Positions 15,551 through 24,699 of a stretch of DNA of 64,000 bases are shown one piece after another. The DNA comes from Pseudopithomyces maydicus. Taxonomy: Eukaryota; Ascomycota; Dothideomycetes; Pleosporales; Didymosphaeriaceae. How positions within the stretch are numbered: position 1 is the first letter of the stretch; each line of letters begins with the position of its first letter. The DNA lies in the NCBI GenBank assembly GCA_026873275.1, contig JANTUC010000019.1:1-64000 (forward strand), read 5' to 3'. Both the position numbers and the translations under genes were made by a program. The notes below the pieces were generated by a model. The model saw only the letters and a list, made by a program, of their open reading frames with translations, made no database searches and was not told the DNA's origin.

Positions 15551-15787
15551 TATAAGGGTTTTAGAGGCATTACTTAGAGGTTAAAAGGTTCTTCTAGGTT
15601 AAATATAAAATAGTTATAATAGAGGACTATTTAAAGCCACTTTTAAGAATTTAAGGTAGTGCTAAGCTAGCACTAGTAGAACTAATGTTTTACTATTACT
15701 ATCTAATTATTATCTAATCTACTAGAGAGCCGCTAGGGCCTAAGGATCCCTTAGAGACTGAGGATTACTTAAGTTAACTCTGTAATA
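15551..15787 (-). repeat. 5' LTR of inner family A Gypsy
   Basis: 237 bp, same length as its partner at 7368-7604. It starts on the plus strand as TATAAGGG where the partner has TGTAAGGG, a typical RIP transition at the terminal TG. The right target duplication TAGAC follows at 15788-15792. Confidence 0.85.
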
Positions 15788-16625
15788 TAGACCTATCTCT
15801 AGAAATAAACTAATTTTATAATATTTTTTATATTTAGCTTCTACACAGGTATAATAATAACCCTTTACTAAAGTAAGTCTAGAATATAGATAGGGTGGAG
15901 CTTAAAAAGGAGAACTATAAATAATATAATATAAATAATATTATCTTATACTAGTACTTATAGAAAGTAGATCTATATAAAAATAATAAATTACTTAAAT
16001 ATAAGGTCTATTAGCTTAACTAGGAGAGGCCACTAACTTAGAAATTTTATTATAATCTTATATATAAAACTATTCTATAGCTTATTACGGGCTTCTATTA
16101 TATTAATTCTAAGAAACCTTCTATACTAGTTAATTTTAATACTCTAGCCGCCTAATAGGATATAATTATAAAAATTATAAATATATTATTATTATTAATA
16201 AATATAAGTACGCGCGGATCGCTGAAATAAAAAGTTAATATATAAGAATAAGTAATAAATACGCAAGAATATACGGCAAATATATAAAGAGATATAATAA
16301 ATATATTAAAGCTTATAAAGAATATAGGAGTATATAATAAGTATACTAGATAATTCTATATAAATAAAATAGTAGTAGGCAGCTCTAAGGCCGCGGGTAT
16401 AAAATTTAAATTAATTATAAAATAGCGGCCTGCGGAGGATAAATAGTCTATTATTTATAATAAGTATATCCCTATAAAGGAGGTTATAGATAAGAAATCG
16501 CATAGTATAAAATTTAAGTTATTATAAGAGGGTAATCTATATAGGAATAAAATATAAGGCTCTACTATATATTTTTATATTAGAAAGCTAAGCGTCTAAA
16601 GCTACTTTTAAAAAAAGGGGGATAA

Positions 16626-16849
16626 TATTATAGGGCTAGCACTAATAATTAAGAAATTCTTAACTATTAATAAATTCTTAGTAATTAAATAAAGTAATTA
16701 AATAGGGATAACACTAGTGCGTTTTAGTAATATACTTTAGCACTACCTTAAATCCTTAGAGATAATTCTAGATAGCTTTCTATTATAATTATTTTATATT
16801 TAACTTAGGTGGCTCCTTCGATCTCTGTAATGCCTCTAGGACCTTTACA
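16626..16849 (+). repeat. 3' LTR of outer family A Gypsy
   Basis: 224 bp, the same length as the 5' LTR at 77-300, and preceded by a polypurine tract. It retains ACCTTTACA at its end where the 5' copy has ACTCTTATA. Confidence 0.85.
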
Positions 16850-17519
16850 CTATTTAATTATTATATTATAATATATATCTCTTTAGTGCGCTTAAGAGCT
16901 TTACTAATATTAATAAATATTTTTACTACTACTATCTTATATATTATAATTATAATTATTATTAATAATTTAATTAAGTCTTGCTTTCCTATTTATAAAG
17001 ATATATTTATAGATAAACTCTATAATTAAATTATTATAAAATTTATAAAATAACTTCTATTTATACTTTTAATATTAATACTAAATAACGTAATTTTAAA
17101 TTTCTTTTATAATACTTTTAATTTAGCTGAGATAGCTAGAAATAGAAAAATTATTTTAATTTTAAAATAAATAATTAAATTATATTTATTAGTATAGGGC
17201 TTTAGCTCTACTAGATATAGTAATACTATTATAAAATAAGGGGTTATATTAAAGAGTTTTATATATAAAGAGACGCTTAAAAATAAGAATTTAGACTTTA
17301 TAATAATATTATTAAGTATAGAAAGTATCACGTTTTTTAAAAAAATTTAAAATAATTATATAATATATAATTATCTTAATATAATATTTATATTTATTTA
17401 ATTATATAGGCGTCTATATACCAGTAGATAATTATATTTAATAAGTATATAAAATTATAGAGGGATATTATAAAATAAATAAATTTAGTTTTATAATATT
17501 ATTTTACTTAGTAAAAAAT
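16850..17519. other. AT-rich stretch without recognisable gene
   Basis: Strongly AT-rich and RIP-like. An open frame of 74 codons on the minus strand (17107-17331) is made of low-complexity I/L/K/N codons and has no recognisable domain. Composition changes abruptly at about 17519 where the next island begins. Confidence 0.6.
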
Positions 17520-18016
17520 TTGACAACGAGGTCATACAACATAGATAACGCCCTAGTGGGGCGCCACCAATCATTAGGTATACTAAGGAAAAGTACGTTA
17601 TTCCGCATCTGGTGTTCAGTCTCTTATTGGTTGATAAAAGCGGGGCGCATCGGTATAGTATCGCACGAATTCACTCGGCCAATTGTTGAATCAACGTTAT
17701 GCCTAATAAAGGGCTAAATCTCATATTGGTTGACCTATCAGTTTGTTTGTATAAAGCACCTTGAAATGCCGTGTTGTTAAATTGCAACGAACACTCATTC
17801 CATCCGCTCTGTGTGCAACATTCAAAGACGGGAGCTTGAATCGAGAACGACAATTTATACGAACTTTTTATGGAGGCTTCTTGGAATACCAAGAACGAAA
17901 GACACATTCTACTCTTCTTTACCTGCTTCCTAGTTGCTAGACTTCTTAGCTTCTCTTTCCACGAATAACGAATAATATCCACACACGGGGATTCAACTAA
18001 TTTATTGGGGTTCGAT
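17520..18016 (+). promoter_or_regulatory. Upstream region of the SDR gene
   Basis: Normal base composition starts here, directly after the AT-rich block. A CCAAT box lies at 17567-17571, with inverted copies (ATTGG) at 17626-17630 and 17725-17729, candidate sites for the fungal CCAAT-binding HAP complex. A pyrimidine-rich run at about 17910-17970 resembles the CT-rich element often found near fungal transcription starts. A weak TATA-like GTATAAAG lies near 17749. Nothing here was tested; these are motif matches. Confidence 0.4.
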
Positions 18017-18991
18017 ATGGCGTACAAGCGTTCCATCATTATCACTGGTGGCACCATCAATATGGGCTTCTACGCAGCACAGACAATCGCTCGCAAATAT
18101 CCCGACTATCTCATTGTACTTTCCTCGCGCACTGATCCCAAGCATGCAGCGGATGCAATCAACAAGAGTCTCAATCAGAACAACACAGTATTCATTCCCA
18201 TTGATTTGTGCGACTCAAAGAGTGTGCGTGCCTATGCCAGAGACTGGGTATCAGGAGGGTACCCTAAGATACAATCACTTCTCCTCAACGCCGCCTTGCA
18301 GTTTCCGGGAGCCCTGGTTATGACCGATGAAGGTATCGAGAAGACGTTTGCAATTACGCATGTTGGACACGCACTTTTGTTTCACCTACTATACCAACAC
18401 CTTGCTCCGAAAGCGCGCGTTGTAATTACTGCTTCTGGTGTCCACGATCCGGCTCTCAAGACTGGCATGCCCAAACCCATCTACACAAGTGCAGAGGCAC
18501 TCGCACACCCTCCAGCAAAAATCGCAAATGGTGATGGCAGAAGACATTATGTAAACGCAAAACTTGCGAACATTCTTTGGGCATACGCTTTACAAAGACG
18601 TCTTGACGAACAAGGCCACGAAACGATTGTCAATGCAATGGATCCAGGACTCATGCCAGGATCAGGCTTGGCGAGAGAATATTCCCCCACCCTTAGGTGG
18701 CTGTGGAATACCGTGTTTCCGAGAATTATCCCAGTTTTGCGACTCGCGTTTGGTACTGATAATATACATACGCCTGCTGAGTCTGGTGCTGCGCTTGCGC
18801 GGCTAGCAGTGGGAGATGATGTAGCCAATGTCAAGGGCCGGTATTTTGAAGGAATAAAGGAGATCAAAAGTAGTGTGGAAAGCTATGAGGTGGAGAAGCA
18901 GGACGATTTATGGGATTGGACAGTGGATTATTTGGCTGGGGATGAGGAAGAATTAATAAAATTTCAAAGATTTAGTTTAGATAGTTCTTAG
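18017..18991 (+). CDS. Short-chain dehydrogenase/reductase (SDR), NAD(P)-dependent
   Basis: An intronless 324-residue protein of the SDR fold, probably an NAD(P)H-dependent oxidoreductase of the retinol-dehydrogenase/WW-oxidoreductase-like group; the substrate is unknown. The cofactor loop TGGTINMG is at residues 10-17, where the usual TGxxxGxG has Asn in place of the middle Gly. The beta-4 motif LNAA is at 90-93. The HVGHALL helix is at 115-121, where the family's preceding catalytic Asn is Thr114. The active-site Ser140 and the Y178xxxK182 pair are intact. No signal peptide or membrane segment is evident. The ATG at 18017 has G at -3 and G at +4; a TTG 12 bases upstream in frame is not a credible start. 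The frame ends cleanly with no RIP stops, although both neighbours are degraded transposons. Confidence 0.88.
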   Translation: MAYKRSIIITGGTINMGFYAAQTIARKYPDYLIVLSSRTDPKHAADAINKSLNQNNTVFIPIDLCDSKSVRAYARDWVSGGYPKIQSLLLNAALQFPGALVMTDEGIEKTFAITHVGHALLFHLLYQHLAPKARVVITASGVHDPALKTGMPKPIYTSAEALAHPPAKIANGDGRRHYVNAKLANILWAYALQRRLDEQGHETIVNAMDPGLMPGSGLAREYSPTLRWLWNTVFPRIIPVLRLAFGTDNIHTPAESGAALARLAVGDDVANVKGRYFEGIKEIKSSVESYEVEKQDDLWDWTVDYLAGDEEELIKFQRFSLDSS

Positions 18992-19109
18992 TAGTGTTTA
19001 ATTACTATCCTTTCTATAATAGTTCTCGGGTACGTAGATTTCACTATAAATAATTAATACTATATTGGTAAGGCTAATAGCAATAATGTATAACTATTAT
19101 AAATTAAGG

Positions 19110-19266
19110 AATAGCTGCTTTTGTCAGGTTTCAGTTATAAGTAATGTGAATAAGTACTAGTAAGGAATAATTGTATATTTATAAAAGAGATAAATTGTTA
19201 TTAAATTAAATTTATAACTTTTTAGCGTTTATAATTAATAAAAATTAATAATTACTTATTATTCTA
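19110..19266 (-). repeat. Family X LTR fragment, inverted
   Basis: The plus strand (TCAGGTTTCAGTTATAAG onward) is the reverse complement of the 3' part of the 217-bp LTR at 40833-41049. It stops where the SINE-like copy at 19267 begins. It lies about 120 bp downstream of the SDR stop codon. Confidence 0.7.
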
Positions 19267-19355
19267 TTTTTTTTAATAAGAAAGTTACTATTTATAACTA
19301 CTTAGTAGTAAAGAAATATACTTTATATACTATATAACTAATAACTAGCTTTTAT
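19267..19355 (-). mobile_element. SINE-like miniature retroposon, copy 1
   Basis: Poly(T) of 8 followed by AATAAGAAAGTTACTATT and an end near CTAGCTTTT. This is the RIP-altered form of the copy at 43550-43640 in the same orientation; reverse complements occur at 21275 and 56842. No clear target duplication is visible, perhaps because of mutation. Confidence 0.65.
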
Positions 19356-19408
19356 AATAAATCTTTTTTTATGTATAACTACGCTATAATTTAAATCTAG
19401 ATTATTAT

Positions 19409-19625
19409 TATTAGAATACTAATAGTAAGGTACCTCTCTAGTATAACTTAGTATAAAGTAATATAATTAGGCCCTATTATAAAATAATAAGTAATTATTA
19501 GTTATTACTAGCTATAAAGACTAAAAAATTGATAAATTTAATTTAATAGTAATTTATCTTTTTTATAACTATATAATTATTCTTTATTAGTATTTATTTA
19601 TATTACTTATAACTAAAACCTAATA
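19409..19625 (+). repeat. Family X LTR
   Basis: Starts TATTAGAATACTAATAG, the RIP form of TGTTAGAACACTAATAG at 20680, and ends near AAACCTAATAT. It is followed by internal sequence (19626-20679) that is repeated after the next LTR. Confidence 0.7.
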
Positions 19626-20679
19626 TTTAAATTATTTTTTACTTTATTATAAGTAGTTCATATAAGACTATTAATATAAAAATTAAAAATTAAGAAATTC
19701 TATATCTTAATAATATTTTAAATTCTAGTATTGCCTTTATTAATAATAGAAATAAAAAAAGAATAAAAGAATAAATTATAATTTTATATATTTTAATTAA
19801 AAATATTAATTTTATACTACTATAAAACTCCTTAAATAAGTAATTATCTATTACTTTAAATTTTAAATCTAAGCTAATAGTGTTGGATAATATTAGTTTA
19901 TAGTAAATTAATATAAAAAAGTTTAAAAATTTTATAGAAATTAAGAAGTGGCTAAAAAAGTAAAAAAAAATATAATCTTTAATATATTAACTCTATCTTA
20001 GATAAATATTATTAGGGGGATATAAAACCTTTTTTAATAATAAAAAAATAATTTCTTTAAAATATTTAGTACTATTAATACTATCTTTTTTTAAAAAAAT
20101 AAAAATTATTATATCAGTATTAAGTGAAGGACTAAAGAGACTATAATTATTAAAAAAATTATAATTTATATTTTTAATTTTTTAAGTTCTACTTCACTAT
20201 TAAGCAATTAAAAATTAATTATATTTTATAATTTATTTATAAGATATTAAAAACAACTTAAAAGATTAAAGTATAATTTAAAAAGATATAAAACCCCTTA
20301 TAAAAGGAATTTTAAATTAAATTATAGTTAAAAATATTAAAAGCCTTTAAATTATTAAAAGAATATAAATAACTAATATATAATTAATTAAAATATTATT
20401 ATTAAAGGTCTAAATAAACACCTTTAGAGTTATTAATCTATATATAAAATTATTAAAAAGAATTAAGTATTATAAATATTAAATAGTAAAAGCTAGATTA
20501 TATCAGGTATTTATACCCTTTGATTTGATAGAAATTATGAATAATCTTAATTAATTTTAAATTTAAATTTTATAGAATAGTAAAAAGGTGTCTAGTTAGT
20601 TTACTAAATATTATAAAAATAATTAATAAAAGAGTGTCTCCCTACTAAATAGTAGAAAAATATAGTATATAAAGATTAG
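19626..20679 (+). repeat. Family X internal sequence, first copy (RIP-degraded)
   Basis: About 1.05 kb that is colinear with 20897-21972: both begin with a CTTTATTATAARTAGTT-like segment and both contain TTAACTCTATCTTA and the AAAAAGGTGTC block. This copy also carries a ~50-bp insertion beginning GGTATTTATACCC near 20506, which resembles sequence at 29485. It may be a gag remnant, but no motif is certain. Confidence 0.55.
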
Positions 20680-20896
20680 TGTTAGAACACTAATAGTAAG
20701 GTACCTCTCTAATATAACTTAGTATATAACGGTATAGTTAGGCCTTATTATAAAATAATAGGTAGTTATTAGTTATTACTAGCTATAAAGACTAAAAAAT
20801 TAATGAATTTAATTTAATAGTAATTTATCTCTTCTATAATTATATAATTATTCTTTACTAGTACTTATTTATATTACTTATAATTAAAACTTAATA
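20680..20896 (+). repeat. Family X LTR
   Basis: 217 bp beginning TGTTAGAACACTAATAG and ending near ACTTAATATA. This is the copy that keeps the canonical TG start. It may be the 5' LTR of a composite element whose 3' LTR is at 40833-41049; that pairing is inference, since several elements lie between. Confidence 0.7.
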
Positions 20897-21972
20897 TATA
20901 AATCGCTCTCTACTTTATTATAAATAGTTTATATAAAATTATTAATATAAAGATTAAAAATTAGGGAACTTTTTCTTTTAATAATATTTTAAACTCTAGT
21001 ATTACCTCTATTAATAGTGGGAATAAAGAAGGGGTAGGAGGACTAATTATAATTTTATTTATTTTAGTTAAAAATATTAATCCTATATTACTATAAGACT
21101 CTTTAAATAAATAATTATTTATTATTTTAGATTTTTAATCTAAGCTAATAGTATTAAATAATACTATTTTATATTCAACTAGTATAAAAAGATTTAAAAA
21201 TTTTATAAAAGCTATAAAGTAGCTAAAGAAGTAAAAAAATAAATATAAATTCTAATATATTAACTCTATCTTAACCTTATAAGAGCCGGTTATTAGTTAT
21301 ATAGTACATAGAGCACATTTCCTTATCACTAGATAGTTATAAAAAATAACTTTCTCATTAAAAAAAAGAAAAAAAAAAACTCTATCTTAAATAAATATTA
21401 ATAGGGGGATATTAAAATTCTTTTTAATAATAAAAAAAGTTTTTAAAATATTTAGCGCTATTAATACTATCTTTATATTTCTTAATATTAGAATAATTAG
21501 ATAAGTACTAGATAAAGGATTATAAGAGCTACAATTACTAAAAGAAAAATCATAATTTATATTTTTAATTTTTTAGGTCCTACTTTATTACTAAGTAATT
21601 AAAAATTAATTATATCCTATATTTTATTAGTAAGATATTAAAAATTATTTAAAAGATTGGAGTATAGTCTAAAAAGGTATAAAACTCTTTATAAAAGAAA
21701 TTTTACATTAAATTATAATTAAAAATATTAAAAGCCCTTAAATTATTAAAAGAATATTAATAATTAGTATATAATTAGTTGAAATATTATTATTAAAGGA
21801 CTAGATAGACGCCTTTAGAGTTATTAATTTATATATAAAATTATTAAAAAGAATTAAATATTATAAATATTAAATAATAAAAGCTAGACTATATTAGGTA
21901 CGTTTTGTAGAATGGTAAAAAGGTGTCCAGTCAGTTAACTAGACGTCATAAAAATAATTAATAAAAGAGTGT
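20897..21972 (+). repeat. Family X internal sequence, second copy, interrupted
   Basis: Colinear with 19626-20679. It is interrupted by a SINE-like insertion at 21275-21377 and then by the chromovirus at 21973. The sequence resumes at 29425 with the expected continuation (GTGTCTCCCCACTAG against GTGTCTCCCTACTAA at 20634), which confirms the insertion point. Confidence 0.6.
21275..21377 (+). mobile_element. SINE-like miniature retroposon, copy 2, with 13-bp target duplication
   Basis: The body AAGAGCCGGTTATTAG..CTTTCTCATT starts at 21281 and is followed by an A-rich tail to 21377. It is flanked by the perfect direct repeat AACTCTATCTTAA (21262-21274 and 21378-21390). The related empty site at about 19986 reads AACTCTATCTTAGATAAAT, so the insertion is directly visible by comparison. 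No open frame; the element must depend on another element's machinery. Confidence 0.8.
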
Positions 21973-22512
21973 TATTACGATTCAAGTTTTAGTATAAGGC
22001 TATCACGTCTTATACCTATTAGCAGCTTACTATAGGATTAGCAATTTTTATAATTATGCGCTATACCGCATAACTATATTATAATTATATAATTATATAA
22101 GTGCTCTATAATAAGCACTTTATATTTATACTTAGTACTTTACTACTTAGTAAAAAGCGCTTAGTAGTAAGCGCTTAAAGAAGAGCGCTTAGTAAAAAGC
22201 GCTTAGTAGTAAGCGCTTAAAGAAGAGCGCTTAGTAAAAAGTAATTTTTAAAAACTACTTACTAGTAAGTAGGGCCAGTATAAAGTATATAAAAGCCTAA
22301 ATATTAACTTAAATATTTATATTTAACCTATTTATTAATCTATTATTTAAATTTACTTAGGTCTCCTTATTAATTTAGTATTATTTATAATACTAATACT
22401 AACTACCCTATTAACTTATTTATATAATTAATAACCCTTCTCTCTCTATAAGTTACTCCTGCCTAAGAACTAACCTTAATCTCTAAAATTAGCTACTTTT
22501 ATAGTCTTAATA
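21973..22512 (+). repeat. 5' LTR of chromovirus B with 14-bp palindrome array
   Basis: 540 bp. It is 42 bp longer than its partner because of three extra 14-bp units. AGCGCTT occurs at 22156, 22170, 22184, 22198, 22212 and 22226, exactly 14 bp apart, whereas the 3' LTR has three units. Confidence 0.85.
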
Positions 22513-24699
22513 TTTTAAATACCCTTAATATAAGTAATTTTAATAATTTTATTCTATTTAATAATCCTAATAGTAAAGCTATTAAACTAGACTTATATAA
22601 TAATAATTAACGCAAACTTAAAATATAACTACTCTAACTTAATCTATACTTCTACTATATTAATAGAGATATAGAAGATAAAAATAAAATTATTTTTACC
22701 GCTATATATATAAAAGGCGAACTAGTTAACTAGATTTAGCTGTATATTAAGGTATACCTTTTAATAAAAAATTAAGATAGAGACTAGATTAACTAATTTA
22801 TTAAAAATTATAATACTTTTTATACTTAAATTAAATAACTTTTTAATTTAATTAATAAAAAGTTTTACGCTAAAGAAGCTATCTAACGCCTTTAATAAAT
22901 ATACTTAGTAGCTAAATATACTGTAAAGTTTAAATACTATATTATATAGACTAACTAAAATAATAATTCCCTATATAAGATATATAAGTAAGAACTTAAA
23001 AAATCTATATATAAAGAACTCCTATATAATAAAGTTATAATTAATACGTTGCAAGAACTTTATAATAAAACTATTAGAATTAATATATAATAGTATAAAT
23101 TACACTAAGAATATAAAAATTATAGGAAATTTTAATCTATATATAATAAGTTAAGCGGACGAACCAGTTACTATATAATTATTATTAAATAATAAATTAT
23201 AAACGACCCCTATAACTACCAGCTAATAGAACTAGATAATATAATAATAAGAAAAGAGGGAAAGAAAACTAGAATATATAATAAAATTTTAGAAAATATT
23301 AATAAACTAAATAAATTTAAGCGCGCTTTTAGTAAACCTTAAAAAGGAATCCTATTTAATTAAAAGGAGTAACGCACTTATTTTAACTATAATAAATTAA
23401 ATTATATTACTAGAAACTATAAATCTAAAAATAAAATTATTAAATAGTTAAATATAATTACTATCACTAATAACTAGGATAATAAAGACAATTAGGTTAT
23501 TATAAATAGAATAAGTAATATAGACCTAAATAAACACTTAGACTTAGATAATTTATAATTTTATAAAAATCTATATAAAGAACTAGGCAATAATTTTAAA
23601 TTTATATAATTATAAGCACCTACGCTATATCCTTAAACCAAATTAATTAATATTATAGAATACCTTAATAAACTTATATAAATAGAACCTTTAGAAAAAA
23701 ATTTTAACTATAAAATAAAGATCTTCCTAAAGAATCAGTCCTATACTTAAATAATTAGTAACTTAAGTACGTTAGTAAAGCTAATATTAAATAGGGATAA
23801 AAAGGTATTAATAATAATTAACGAAGAAAGTCTATAAGAATAAAAAAGAAACTTATAAACTAGATAATATATTAAATTACTAAAATCCTAAATATAAATG
23901 CCTAAACTGGAAGTTATATAACTATAACTAATATACTATTTATTATAGGGCTAAAAAAATATTAGTTTCTTTTTAAGTAGTTTTGCTGCTGATAGGAATA
24001 GTTTAACTACTAAATTAATAATTATAATATATACCTCTAGGACAAGTAAATGTAACAATACTTTTTAGGATACCTTAAAGAAGAAAATATAATAATAATA
24101 CTTATTATTAATAATATATACACTTAAGAATATTGGCAGATATACTTATATAAAAATTACTAGAAGTATATAAGAACTAAGACTATATTTAAATTTAGTA
24201 AAAATAAATAGCTTAATATAATAAAGGTAAGTAAATTCTTTAGACGTAAATAAGCAGGTAAAAAGGATAAATAATCTTTTTTAGGCTAGTAAGTAGACTT
24301 AGTAAAGCTATAATAAAATTAAATATACTAGTAACTAATTAGGTATTGCTTATTAAGCTACTAGTAATATTTAATAGAGAAATATAAATTAAAGTTTTAC
24401 TAAATTTAGAAGCTTAAGGGAATTTTATTTTAAAAAAGATTATTTAAAGAGCTAGACTTAAAAAATAATTTAAGGAAACCCCTTTAATTATCTATATTAT
24501 AAATAGACGCTGATTACCAGGATAATTAAATATATAATATAAGGTTATAATAATACTTAAGATTTATAAGTACTAAAAGTAAATTATTTTAAACATTTTA
24601 AATATAAGTTAATATAACTTAATTTTAGGTATCCCCTAGCTACAAAAGCATAACCTATAAAAATATTAAAAAAAGAAAGAACTTTTAATAAAGAACTAT

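Larger units (their letters stand above)
7368..15787 (-). mobile_element. Ty3/Gypsy LTR retrotransposon, family A, inner nested copy
   Basis: An 8420-bp element inserted into the outer family A copy in the opposite orientation. Its 237-bp LTRs lie at 7368-7604 and 15551-15787, and the plus strand shows their reverse complement (TGTAAGGGTCCTAGAGG..). The insertion is flanked by the perfect 5-bp duplication TAGAC (7363-7367 and 15788-15792), normal for Gypsy integrases. A polypurine tract in minus-strand sense (AAAAGGGGG) adjoins the 3' LTR near 7608-7617. The minus strand around 10670-10730 reads LDNFYIAYLNNILIYSKNE, the reverse transcriptase block. It is heavily mutated and non-functional. 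Confidence 0.88.
77..16849 (+). mobile_element. Ty3/Gypsy LTR retrotransposon, family A, outer copy (RIP-degraded)
   Basis: Two direct 224-bp repeats (77-300 and 16626-16849) bound the element. They share the start TATTATAGGGCTA and the end CTCTAGGAC..TTAYA. A purine tract (AAAAAAGGGGG) sits just before the right copy, as a polypurine tract should. Reverse transcriptase and integrase signatures are readable on the plus strand, although stops interrupt every frame. After removing the nested insertion at 7368-15787 and its duplicated 5 bp, the element is about 8.35 kb, close to the 8.42 kb of the inner copy. The 5-bp flanks (AATAT and CTATT) do not match, so the target duplication has decayed or the ends are misjudged. 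Nearly all CpA sites are lost, which is the expected RIP outcome; no protein can be made. Confidence 0.85.

Noticed and set aside
77..16849. Target duplication for the outer family A Gypsy
   Set aside because: The 5-bp flanks AATAT and CTATT do not match, so no duplication is claimed.
17107..17331. 74-codon hydrophobic frame in AT-rich DNA
   Set aside because: Low-complexity I/L/K/N codons in RIP-like sequence; no start context or domain.
18005..18016. Upstream TTG as the SDR start
   Set aside because: Nuclear genes of ascomycetes start at ATG, and the ATG at 18017 has a suitable context and begins the conserved Rossmann strand a few residues later.
17671..18060. 129-codon minus-strand frame overlapping the SDR start
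   Set aside because: It lies over the promoter and first codons of a well-supported gene, has no domain, and is antisense to it.
22156..22232. CRISPR array
   Set aside because: The 14-bp period has no unique spacers and lies in an LTR of a eukaryotic retroelement.
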